The notes under the pieces were generated by a model. It saw only the letters and a list, made by a program, of their open reading frames with translations. It did no database searches and was not told the DNA's origin. From the NCBI GenBank assembly GCA_027484985.1, contig JAIXRW010000025.1, forward strand, positions 1 through 64,000: a DNA stretch of 64,000 bases, read 5' to 3'. A program made the translations under genes and the position numbers. How positions within the stretch are numbered: position 1 is the first letter of the stretch; each line of letters begins with the position of its first letter. Positions 13,953 through 21,285 of the stretch are shown piece after piece. The DNA comes from Rhodobacter sp. Its GTDB lineage: Bacteria; Pseudomonadota; Alphaproteobacteria; Rhodobacterales; Rhodobacteraceae.

Positions 13953-13985
13953 AAGCCGGGATGATGCATCGCATCGTCCCGGCTT
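13953..13985 (+). terminator. Strong hairpin, terminator-like on the + strand
   Basis: A 15-base-pair stem (13953-13967 with 13971-13985, one T-G wobble, three-base loop) is followed by TTT on the + strand, so the T-run is five long including the end of the stem. It would stop antisense transcription heading toward cas3. On the minus strand the same hairpin lies at the very 5' end of the predicted cse1 transcript, where it could protect the RNA. Confidence 0.55.
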
Positions 13986-13991
13986 TTTGTT

Positions 13992-14020
13992 TGGTAGCCC
14001 ACACGCCAAAGTTGTGTCAA
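13992..14020 (-). promoter_or_regulatory. Probable cse1-cas2 operon promoter
   Basis: On the minus strand a perfect TTGACA -35 box (14015-14020) is followed after 17 bases by CTACCA (13992-13997), a poor -10. The same arrangement (perfect TTGACA, 17 bases, weak -10) is seen in the array leader. The -35 box lies inside the target site of the mini-CRISPR guide. Confidence 0.5.
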
Positions 14021-14045
14021 GCGAAATAGGTGATTTCTACCTGAG
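14014..14045 (-). other. Predicted target site (protospacer) of the mini-CRISPR guide
   Basis: On the minus strand this 32-base site begins CTCAGGTAGAAATCACC, against CTCAGTTGGAAATCACC in the guide. Fifteen of the first 17 positions match; the mismatches are at position 6 (a base that Cascade flips out) and position 8. Beyond position 17 only four bases agree. The three bases before it (14048-14046, minus strand) are AAG, the best-known I-E PAM. The distal half contains the TTGACA box. The partial match is the kind expected for binding without destruction. Confidence 0.7.
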
Positions 14046-14135
14046 CTTACAAAATCCCCGCAGACGGGGAACAGATATGGCCACGAGTCGGTGATTTCCA
14101 ACTGAGCGGTTCATCCCCCAAAAACGCGGGGCGGA
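14046..14135 (-). CRISPR. Degenerate two-repeat mini-CRISPR (CreR/CreA-like guide)
   Basis: Read on the minus strand, the upstream repeat (14135-14107) has lost its left half but keeps GGGGATGAACCG, including the whole 8-base 5' handle. Then come exactly 32 bases (14106-14075). The downstream repeat (14074-14046) begins CTGTTCCCCG and keeps a perfect 5-bp stem (CCCCG/CGGGG, tetraloop), while its handle part is lost and ends in AAG. Exactly the parts needed to mature one crRNA are conserved and the others have decayed. Transcription could come from cas3 read-through; I see no clear promoter at 14136-14209. Known relatives are the Cas-regulating mini-CRISPRs of type I systems. Confidence 0.75.
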
Positions 14136-14209
14136 TGCATCCAACGACGTCCGCTGCGAAAACACAAGCGCAGCCCGCACGCCGCAAGATGTTGAGCACA
14201 CCGCACATA

Positions 14210-16675
14210 CTAGCCAAACCGCAACCCGACATCTGCGCTGTAACTTAGCCCGTCGCAGATCGTGCCATCCTCGGCCACAGGGCAGACCGTGACCGTGTCC
14301 CGGCGCCACTCTGGCCAGTGTTTCTTCACCGCAGCAATGGCGGGGTGGCTTTGGTCCGGCAGGGGCAGCGCATCGAGACGGGTCTTGCGCGCCGATACCT
14401 CGGCCATCGGCCATGATCCGCCCCACGGGACAATCTGGCCGTCCTGCATCCGGGCAAGCGCCAGCCTGCGCGTCGCGGCCCCAAGGCGCGTGGGGTAATC
14501 GGCATCGCGCCCGTCTCCGCTGGCCTCGCGGTAGGATAGGCTTAGGTCGATCCGATTTTGCCACGCATGGGATTTATCGGCCAGCGCTTTCCCTTCCGCC
14601 TCCCGGTCCGCTTTTTCCAACGCGTCAGGCACCGGCAGCGCGCCTTCGCCGTGGACCGCTTCGATCAAGCCGCGCAGACCAGAGGGGGCAATGATGCTGC
14701 CCACGGAAAACAAGTGCTTTGCCGTGCGCCATTGCACCCCCTGCGGGTATGTATAGGCCCCCCTGTCGAGCACCCGCATCAGCCATTGGCCATCCGTCAC
14801 GGCATCCGGATCGGGTGACACAACATGCAGCACCGGCGCAGGCACCGGACGATTTGCCGCAGGGCGCAGGGCCATATGCCGCCACAGCCGCCCCGCCCGC
14901 TGGATCAGCCCTGCCATGGGGGCAAGGTCGCTGACCATCACGTCAAGGTCGGCATCGATCGAACTCTGGAAAATCTGTGTCGAAATGATAATTTTTCCGG
15001 CACGGTCAGTCCCCGCCTTGCCAAAACGGGCCAGCGCGGCCTGTTCAATCCGCTTGCGGTCCACCAATGCAAAGCGCGCGTGCAAAAGATCCGCCTCAAC
15101 CCCCACGTCCCGCAGGGCCTGCACCGCCGCGATGGCATCATCCACCGCGTTGCGAATCCACACACAGGCCGCCCCGGCCCGCGCCGCATCCGCCAGCAAC
15201 GCGACAGCGGCGGCGGTGTCAGGCACGCGCTGCACCTGAACCGGCCCCCGCGCGCCGGTTTCCTGCGGCAAATCCCGCCGTGCAGCACCGCCCGCAATCG
15301 ACAGCGCCGGATATGCCGGATCATCATCCCCGCCGCCATATGTCGCCATCAGCTTTTTGCGTAACGCCAAGGGCAGCGTCGCGGTCAGCAGGATCGCCGA
15401 CCCGCCTGCCTGCCGATGCAGTTGCAAAAGCCGCTCCAGCACCTCGTCGATATAGGGTTCGCCCAGCTCGTGAACCTCGTCCACGATCAGGATCTTCGAT
15501 GACAGCGCAAAATGGCGCAGCGTGTGGAATTTCGTCGGCAGGGCGGCCAACAGGGCCTGATCTATGGTGCCGACCCCGACATCGCCCATGAGCGCCCTTC
15601 GCCGCCCATCGGCCAGCCATGCCGTGCAAGACGGGTCTTCTGGCGCGTTTTCCTGCGCGTCGATCAAATCACGAAATTCATTCGACAACCCTGCCTTGCC
15701 GTGGGCGAGTGTCAGCATCGGCGGGGCGTCGAACAACCGGCCGATGACGCCATCATGTTTCAGCCGGCTGAACATTGCGTCTGAAGTGGCCGTGGTGGGC
15801 AGAGCCACGAACAGCCCGCGCCCCTTGCCCGCGCAAAGCATCCGCTGTGCAAGGATCAGTGCTGCCTCTGTCTTGCCCGCACCGGTTTCATCTTCGATGA
15901 CCGCAAGCATCGGCCCATCCGGCAAGGCGATTTCGGCACAGGCCGACTGCATCGGGCGCAGGTTGAAGGTGTAAAGCCGATCCGCTCTTGGCCCCACTCC
16001 GGCAAGACCGGCCTGTTGGACCGCAACAGCGGCTTTCGCACGCGCCAGCATCAGGTATTGGCCCAAGGGCATCACCCGCTGTTCGGCCCGAAACCAATCG
16101 GGATTCGATCCGACCCAATCCGCCGCCGACACCAGACCGGGCAACCACCACGAAAGCGCCAACGCGTCTTCGCGCGAGACCGCTTGCAAGGACGCGTCAG
16201 GCCAGAGGTCAAGGAAAGCCGCAATGACGGCGCGCGCGTCCCGCACCGCCTCGGCGCCGGTCACCGAAAGGATTTGTTCATCGTTGCCCGACCATTTCGA
16301 CGGTTGGCCATGATGCCCCGCAACTGCCGCATAAAGCGGTTCTCGTCGCAACCGTTTTGATCCAAGGCGCCCGGCGAGAATATCATCATGCGCGTTCAAT
16401 AGAACTTCGGTCACACACCAATGCGAATTGGACTGGTAGGGCTGCCCCCTCAGCATCTTTCGAAACTGAGCGTTCACCTTGCCCAGATCATGCAGTGCCG
16501 TCAGCAGGATAAGCGCATCGCGCGTTGCTGCGTCAAATGCGAACGGCCCAATCAAGATTTCGGCCACAGCCGCCACGTCCAGCATGTGGTAGATGGCGGG
16601 GTGTTCGGGATCGGCAGGTGTCGCGGCGCTTTTGCCCGGCCATGACAGAAGATTTTCCAGCAACAAACACCTCAC
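14210..16675 (-). CDS. cas3: CRISPR-associated helicase/nuclease Cas3 (type I-E)
   Basis: Cas3 is recruited to Cascade R-loops to unwind and shred target DNA. The 821-residue protein has an N-terminal HD nuclease with His25 and His30 in HPAIYH, His62-Asp63 in LTALHDLGK and His121-His122 in VAGHHG. An SF2 helicase follows with Walker A GAGKT (265-269), DEVH (399-402) and TATLP (431-435). The start at 16675 is a GTG with no good ribosome site; TTG codons at 16666 and 16663 lie better placed behind a GAGG. It has its own promoter and is separated from cse1 by the regulatory gap, so cas3 and Cascade can be controlled separately. Confidence 0.96.
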   Translation of the reverse strand: MRCLLLENLLSWPGKSAATPADPEHPAIYHMLDVAAVAEILIGPFAFDAATRDALILLTALHDLGKVNAQFRKMLRGQPYQSNSHWCVTEVLLNAHDDILAGRLGSKRLRREPLYAAVAGHHGQPSKWSGNDEQILSVTGAEAVRDARAVIAAFLDLWPDASLQAVSREDALALSWWLPGLVSAADWVGSNPDWFRAEQRVMPLGQYLMLARAKAAVAVQQAGLAGVGPRADRLYTFNLRPMQSACAEIALPDGPMLAVIEDETGAGKTEAALILAQRMLCAGKGRGLFVALPTTATSDAMFSRLKHDGVIGRLFDAPPMLTLAHGKAGLSNEFRDLIDAQENAPEDPSCTAWLADGRRRALMGDVGVGTIDQALLAALPTKFHTLRHFALSSKILIVDEVHELGEPYIDEVLERLLQLHRQAGGSAILLTATLPLALRKKLMATYGGGDDDPAYPALSIAGGAARRDLPQETGARGPVQVQRVPDTAAAVALLADAARAGAACVWIRNAVDDAIAAVQALRDVGVEADLLHARFALVDRKRIEQAALARFGKAGTDRAGKIIISTQIFQSSIDADLDVMVSDLAPMAGLIQRAGRLWRHMALRPAANRPVPAPVLHVVSPDPDAVTDGQWLMRVLDRGAYTYPQGVQWRTAKHLFSVGSIIAPSGLRGLIEAVHGEGALPVPDALEKADREAEGKALADKSHAWQNRIDLSLSYREASGDGRDADYPTRLGAATRRLALARMQDGQIVPWGGSWPMAEVSARKTRLDALPLPDQSHPAIAAVKKHWPEWRRDTVTVCPVAEDGTICDGLSYSADVGLRFG

Positions 16676-16704
16676 TCAAATCGGCGCACGGCACCTAGTC
16701 ACAT

Positions 16705-16733
16705 GCTATAACGCTGCCAGCCAAGGTTGCCAA
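16705..16733 (-). promoter_or_regulatory. Probable cas3 promoter
   Basis: On the minus strand TTGGCA (16728-16733) and TATAGC (16705-16710) are separated by 17 bases, a good sigma-70 match some 30 bases before the cas3 start. Confidence 0.55.
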
Positions 16734-17298
16734 AATCTGGCCGTCATCCAGTGGAGCCGTATTTCAACGTCATGTTACAGCGTAGCTGACTATGTTGCCG
16801 CGCATTCTTTTGCTTCGATGAAAACTTTCTTGCAGCCCGGCCTTTGCGCTATGGATCGGGCAGCGCGACGGACGAAAATAGCTCTGACGGACGCCTGTTG
16901 GCGCAACTGATAAGCAGTGTAGCATCGCCCTACATGAACATGATCCGATGATCTTTCTTGTCCACAAATTCGTCCGTTACGATACCAAAAAAATGTGACT
17001 AAAAAATTGATTTATAACGATTATGTGGGGCTCATTCCTCTTTTGCAGCACCACCTTTCCACCTGATCTTGAAACGAACCCTTGCGTCGCTGGGCGCCAT
17101 GTTTTTTGGTGTTCGTTTCATCCGCATCGGTCAAGAACGCAGTGCTGGACGCCGGATACACAGGCTTTGGCGCGGTGTTTGGCGAGTTGGCGGTTTGCAA
17201 TGGCCCTTGATGCCGTGACGGCCGCGTTTGGGCGGCGCTTCGTCTGTGGCGGGCGGTTCCGGTTTCCCACCCGATCACGTGCCACGCCGGTCCGGCCC
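16734..17298. other. Gene-free island boundary, AT-rich in its middle
   Basis: No gene can be supported in these 565 bases. The stretch 16900-17040 is clearly AT-richer than its surroundings, with runs such as CCAAAAAAATGTG and CTAAAAAATTGATTTATAAC. An inverted pair (AAACGAAC at 17071 region and GTTCGTTT at 17110 region) flanks the next 40 bases. The GC content returns to that of the chromosome by 17150. This probably marks the right border of the CRISPR-Cas island; no tRNA or integrase was seen. Confidence 0.5.
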
Positions 17299-17700
17299 CT
17301 ATTGCACTGGGGCGGGGTGGTGGCAGGCCAGCGCCAGCTTGTTGCCATCGGGGTCGCGCAGATAGGCGCCGTAATAGTCGGGGTGATAGGCCGGGCGCGG
17401 GCCGGGGGCGCCGGCATCGGTTCCGCCGTGGTGCAATCCGGCGGCATGGACCGCGCGCACCATGGCGCGGCTTTCGCAGTCAAAGGCCAGCATCGCGCCA
17501 TTGCCCGCGCTGGCCGCCGCCCCGTCCTGCGGCGCCACCAGCAGGAACAGCGGCCGCCCGCCCGCGGCCGGTTCCCACCCTGCCCAGGGGCGGGTTTCGT
17601 CACAAAAGCGCGGGCGGTGCCCCAGTCCGGCCATCACCGCCGACCAGAACCGCATCGCCCGCGCGAAATCATTGGTGCCAAGCGTGGCATGGCTGAACAT
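17299..17700 (-). CDS. VOC-family (glyoxalase/bleomycin-resistance fold) protein
   Basis: This 133-residue protein has the single-domain VOC layout. It starts MFSHATLGTNDFARAMRFWS, typical of these proteins ('H-x-x-L-x-x-x-D-x-x-R-A-x-x-F-W/Y'), and ends with YYGAYLRDPDGNKLALACHH, the usual metal-site and DPDGN turn. The family includes glyoxalases, dioxygenases and antibiotic-binding proteins; the substrate cannot be told from sequence. It stands alone on the minus strand next to a protein of unknown function. Confidence 0.85.
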   Translation of the reverse strand: MFSHATLGTNDFARAMRFWSAVMAGLGHRPRFCDETRPWAGWEPAAGGRPLFLLVAPQDGAAASAGNGAMLAFDCESRAMVRAVHAAGLHHGGTDAGAPGPRPAYHPDYYGAYLRDPDGNKLALACHHPAPVQ

Positions 17701-17778
17701 CGCATCCTCCGGCGCGAAACCCTGCCCCCTGTCTGGGCGGTCGCGCGTCCGCGGGCAAGCCCCGCCGCGCAGGCCCCG

Positions 17779-18234
17779 TTACAACAGGGCGGGGCGGCGC
17801 GTCACATAGGCGGTGTTCGGGTCGCTGTCGATCGGCCCCAGACGGTAGATGCGCTCCATCACGGCATCCACCGCACGGATCAGGTTGCGGGCCTTGGTCC
17901 GGCCCTGATCGCGCGGCAGGCGGCGGCATTCGGCGGCCATCTGCCGGGCCGAGGCCAGCGCGGCAATGCCCTGTCCGGTCTGCGCCGGGCTCAGCCGTTC
18001 GATCCGGGCTGCGGCGCGGTCGTAGAACACCTCGTTTTCGGTATCGACGCCGAAAATGCGGTCCACATCGCTGGAAGCTTCGTCCAGAAAGGTGATGCGC
18101 GTCGCATCGAACACGAAATGCGCCAGCATGTGCAGGCGCGATTTGGTCAGCGTCAGCTCGGCCTGCGGCTGGGCTTTGGCGTCAAACTGCTCGGCGGCCA
18201 TGCGAAGGGCCGGTTCGGGGTTCGTGTGCGGCAT
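17779..18234 (-). CDS. Conserved-looking protein of unknown function
   Basis: The 151-residue product is not recognised. It starts MPHTNPEPALRMAAEQFDAK and is mainly helical, with many Ala, Arg and Glu residues and no signal peptide or membrane segment. A tail ending TAYVTRRPALL follows an RLGPIDSDPN segment. Three ATG codons lie in a row; the third (18234) is six bases from GGAG and was chosen. Codon use is like that of the chromosome. It may form a small unit with the VOC protein 78 bases downstream. Confidence 0.6.
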   Translation of the reverse strand: MPHTNPEPALRMAAEQFDAKAQPQAELTLTKSRLHMLAHFVFDATRITFLDEASSDVDRIFGVDTENEVFYDRAAARIERLSPAQTGQGIAALASARQMAAECRRLPRDQGRTKARNLIRAVDAVMERIYRLGPIDSDPNTAYVTRRPALL

Positions 18235-18480
18235 CATCATCTCCAGCAATCGGCGGCCGGTGCGGCCAAATGGTACACATCCCGAAGGCCGCGCACCGCA
18301 CAGGACCACCCCGGGCGGGACGGGCTTTGCTATCGGCACCGGCAATCGGTTGATCGTTACCTATCCGGTCTGGCCGCAAAGGCGACACCGCCTCAGGGAT
18401 GCAGCACCTGAATGAGGCTGTAACGCAGGGATGACAGATGTAACATCACAGGCCTTGCGCTGTAACGCAGGCCCGCGCCG

Positions 18481-19773
18481 TCACACCTCTTCGATGCGGA
18501 TCGCCACGGCCGGCCCCCGCACCACGCCCGTCGCCGCGAACTGCCCCAGCGCATGGCCGATATCGGCCGGCGAGGCCTTGTGCGTGACGATCAGCACGAT
18601 GGCATCGTCATCCTCGCCCTTCTGGTTGATCTGGCGCATCTGGTCGATCGAGATACCCGCCTCGCCCAGACAGGCCGCGACCTTGGCAAGGGCGCCCGGC
18701 TTGTCCAGCAGCGTCATCCGCAGGTAATAGGGCGCGGGCGTGGCCGATTTCGCGGGGATCGCGGCGGCAAGGCTGGCAGCGGGGCGCCCAAAGGTGGGCA
18801 GGCGGAAGCCACGGGCAATGTCGATCACATCGGCCATCACGGCGCTGGCGGTGGGGCCTTCGCCCGCGCCGGGGCCGCGCAGCACGATCTGGCCCACCGC
18901 ATCCCCTTCCAGCACCACCATGTTCGTGCCGCCCTGCAACTGCCCCAGCGGGCTGTCAGCGGGCACAAGACAGGGCGTCATGCGCTGCTCCAGCCCCCGC
19001 CCCGTCATCTGCGCCACACCCAGCAGCTTGATATGATAGCCCATCTCGTCGGCCATGCGGATATCGTCGATCGAGACATTGCCGATGCCTTCCAGCTCGA
19101 CCTTGTCGAAACTGACGCGCGTGCCAAAGGCGATGGCGGCCAGCAGCGAAAGCTTGTGGCCCGCATCGATGCCGCCCACATCCAGCGTGGGATCGGCTTC
19201 CAGATAGCCCAACTGGCGGGCTTCCTCGAACACCACCTCATAGGGCAGGCCCGCATTCTGCATACGGGTCAGGATATAGTTGCAGGTGCCGTTCATCACG
19301 CCCATCACGCGGCGCATCTGGTTGGCGGCCAGCCCTTCGGTCAGGGCCTTGATGACGGGGATGCCCCCCGCCACGGCAGCCTCGAACCGGATCACGCGGC
19401 CCGCCGCTTCGGCCGTTTCGGCCAGCGCCTGCCCGTGATGCGCGAGAAGCGCCTTGTTGGCGGTGACGACATCCTTGCCTGTGGCAATCGCGGCCTCGGT
19501 CGCGGCTTTTGCGGGGCCGTCATGGCCGCCCATCACCTCGACGAACACATCCACATCGTCGCGCCGCGCCAGCGCCACGGGGTCGGTTTCCCATGCGTAA
19601 CCCGACAGGTCGGCATCGCGGTTCTTCGATCTGTCGCGTGCCGAAACGGCGGTGATCGTCACAGGCCGCCCCGCCCGCGCCGAAATCAGTTCGGCATGGC
19701 GCTGCACGATCTTGACCACCCCGATGCCCACGGTTCCCAGACCGGCAAGACCAAGGCGAAGGGGGGTCGGCAT
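18481..19773 (-). CDS. hom: Homoserine dehydrogenase
   Basis: This enzyme reduces aspartate semialdehyde to homoserine, the branch point to threonine and methionine. The 430-residue protein has an N-terminal NAD(P) site (LAGLGTVGIGV, about residues 9-19), the catalytic region with VTANKALLA and the GVMNGTCNYILTRM signature, and a C-terminal ACT domain (YYLRMTLLDKPGALAKVA) that normally binds threonine for feedback control. The start at 19773 (MPTPLRLGLAG) is six bases after GGAG; an ATG four codons earlier lacks a ribosome site. It is monocistronic as far as visible. Confidence 0.96.
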   Translation of the reverse strand: MPTPLRLGLAGLGTVGIGVVKIVQRHAELISARAGRPVTITAVSARDRSKNRDADLSGYAWETDPVALARRDDVDVFVEVMGGHDGPAKAATEAAIATGKDVVTANKALLAHHGQALAETAEAAGRVIRFEAAVAGGIPVIKALTEGLAANQMRRVMGVMNGTCNYILTRMQNAGLPYEVVFEEARQLGYLEADPTLDVGGIDAGHKLSLLAAIAFGTRVSFDKVELEGIGNVSIDDIRMADEMGYHIKLLGVAQMTGRGLEQRMTPCLVPADSPLGQLQGGTNMVVLEGDAVGQIVLRGPGAGEGPTASAVMADVIDIARGFRLPTFGRPAASLAAAIPAKSATPAPYYLRMTLLDKPGALAKVAACLGEAGISIDQMRQINQKGEDDDAIVLIVTHKASPADIGHALGQFAATGVVRGPAVAIRIEEV

Positions 19774-19852
19774 GGGCGGCTCCATCGGCAGGCATTTGCC
19801 GTCCTGTTAGCCTGTTGCTGGCCGCCTTGCAATCAGCCGCGGCCCGCCCCGC

Positions 19853-20086
19853 CTAGGGCGCCGCCCGCGCCCGCAGCGCCGCCCCCTGCGCGGCAAGCGC
19901 AGCCCCGCTCTCGGGCAAAAGTCGTGACGGCGGGGTCGCGCCCGGCATCTCCAACGGCAACAGCCCCGGTGGCGGGGCCTTGGCGGGCAGTGGCCCCGCT
20001 GGCCAGTCGGCGCAGGCACATAACAGGCACAGCGCCGCGAACAGGGCAGGGCGCGCAACAGGGCGCAAGATCGGTCGCAACATCAT
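19853..20086 (-). CDS. Small predicted lipoprotein
   Basis: This 77-residue frame begins MMLRPILRPVARPALFAALC, and a lipobox follows directly (LCAC, with the lipid-bearing cysteine near residue 25). The mature part is short and Pro/Ala-rich and ends in AAQGAALRARAAP. A signal peptide plus lipobox in so short a frame, with a matching chromosomal codon bias, argues for a real gene. Proteins of this shape occur in Rhodobacteraceae next to hom, but no function is known to me. It would be anchored in the cell envelope. Confidence 0.6.
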   Translation of the reverse strand: MMLRPILRPVARPALFAALCLLCACADWPAGPLPAKAPPPGLLPLEMPGATPPSRLLPESGAALAAQGAALRARAAP

Positions 20087-20137
20087 GCCCCAGACTTAGC
20101 GCGAAAGGCGCGGCTTGTCTGCACCTGAAGCGGAAAG

Positions 20138-20246
20138 GCGGAATTTGGCGCAAATTCCGCGGCGGAAAATGACGCATTTTCCGGCCCCGCCGTGGGCAGA
20201 CGGAATTTGCGTCAAATTCCGGCGCGAAACCTGCGTCAGGTTTCGC
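20138..20246. repeat. Cluster of four palindromes with a TG-NNN-CA core
   Basis: Four near-perfect palindromes stand in a row: 20138-20160 (arms GCGGAATTTG), 20163-20183 (arms CGGAAAAT), 20201-20221 (arms CGGAATTTG) and 20224-20246 (arms GCGAAACCTG). Each is centred on TG-CGT-CA, TG-ACG-CA or TG-GCG-CA. The arms differ but the core is kept. They lie just after the pirin stop codon. The same family recurs at 45903-46012 and 52305-52353. Confidence 0.85.
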
Positions 20247-20253
20247 CCCCCCC

Positions 20254-21165
20254 TCAATGCGCGGGCTTGATGAAGGTGCCGTTGCGCAACTCGGCCATCG
20301 CCTGCCGCAATTCGGCCTGCGTGTTCATCACGATTGGGCCGTGCCATGCCACAGGCTCCTGGATCGGCGCGCCCGAGATCAGCAGAAAGCGGATGCCGTC
20401 AGGCCCCGCCTGCACCGTCACCTCGTCGCCGGTGCCGAACTGCACCAGCGTGCGGTCGCCCGACAGGTCGCGGATGTTCACCTCTTCGCCCATCACTTCC
20501 TTTTCCAGCAGCACCCCCTGCGGGCGGCTTGCATCGCGGAAGGTGCCCTTGCCTTCGAAGATATAGGCGAATGCGCGGCGATAGGTGTCGATCTTGAACG
20601 ATTTGCGCCGCCCCGGCGGGACGTAGATATCAAGGTATTGCGGATCGGCGGCGATGCCGTCCACCGGCCCGGTCTTGCCCCAGAACGACCCCACGATCAC
20701 CTTCACCACGGTGCCGTCATCATCCATGATCTCGGGGATGTCTTTCGATTTCACATCCTGATAGCGCGGCTTGGTCATCTTCAGATGACTGGGCAGGTTG
20801 GCCCAAAGCTGGAAGCCGTGCATCTGGCCCTTGGCGTTTCCCTTGGGCATTTCCTGATGCAGAATACCCGAACCCGCCGTCATCCACTGAACATCGCCGC
20901 CGCGCAGCGTGCCCACATTGCCCAGACTGTCGCCATGATCGACGCTGCCCGACAGCACATAGGTGATCGTCTCGATCCCGCGATGGGGATGCCACGGAAA
21001 ACCGCGCATGTAATCGCGCGGGTCCTCGTTGCGGAAATCGTCGAACAGCAGGAACGGGTCCATCCGTTCGGGGTCACCGAACCCGAAGGCGCGGTGCAGA
21101 TGCACGCCTGCGCCCTCCATCGTGGGCATGGCGCGGTTTTCGTGGGCAACGGGGCGTATCGACAT
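20254..21165 (-). CDS. Pirin family protein
   Basis: The 303-residue protein has the bicupin pirin layout: an N-terminal cupin with the metal-site signature FPWHPHRGIETITYVLSG and HGDSLGNVGTL, a GSGILHQEMP strand, then a C-terminal cupin. Pirins are iron-binding proteins; bacterial members include quercetinase-like enzymes and transcription cofactors, so the exact role is open. The start MSIRPVAHE (21165) follows an AAAGGTG ribosome site. The gene is followed by the palindrome cluster at 20138-20246, which may end its transcript. Confidence 0.93.
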   Translation of the reverse strand: MSIRPVAHENRAMPTMEGAGVHLHRAFGFGDPERMDPFLLFDDFRNEDPRDYMRGFPWHPHRGIETITYVLSGSVDHGDSLGNVGTLRGGDVQWMTAGSGILHQEMPKGNAKGQMHGFQLWANLPSHLKMTKPRYQDVKSKDIPEIMDDDGTVVKVIVGSFWGKTGPVDGIAADPQYLDIYVPPGRRKSFKIDTYRRAFAYIFEGKGTFRDASRPQGVLLEKEVMGEEVNIRDLSGDRTLVQFGTGDEVTVQAGPDGIRFLLISGAPIQEPVAWHGPIVMNTQAELRQAMAELRNGTFIKPAH

Positions 21166-21285
21166 GGGCTTCACCTTTCTTGGCGTCCTGCCAAAGCTAG
21201 GCGCGTCCCCCCTCGGCGGCAACCGCCCCGCGCCGCCCGGTTTCTGTGCGCCAGCGCACAGCGCCTGCCCGCGCCGCCTGCCGCC

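Larger units (their letters stand above)
13730..14209. other. 480-base cas3-cse1 intergenic regulatory region
   Basis: No credible protein gene was found here. Reading leftward (the cas direction) the region holds a degenerate repeat, a 32-base spacer-like stretch, a second degenerate repeat with AAG at its end, a matching target site covering a TTGACA box, a strong hairpin, a second hairpin followed by a T-run, a strong ribosome site before a three-codon frame, and then the cse1 start. These parts are listed separately. Confidence 0.8.

Noticed and set aside
13953-13985. The strong hairpin as the terminator of cas3
   Set aside because: Its T-run is on the + strand only; for leftward cas3 transcription it is followed by TTACTG, so it does not fit an intrinsic terminator in that direction.
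13710-14009. A 99-codon minus-strand frame across the cse1 leader
   Set aside because: It overlaps the cse1 start, has no recognisable domain, and covers the hairpins and ribosome site that explain the region better.
14107-14135. Treating the degenerate repeats near cas3 as chance hairpins
   Set aside because: Rejected because a 12-base exact repeat match, an exact 32-base spacing, a second repeat half and an AAG-flanked target all coincide.
17023-18411. A 462-codon + strand frame over the island border, the VOC gene and the unknown gene
   Set aside because: It runs antisense to the VOC protein, which has clear family motifs, and no part of it resembles a known protein.
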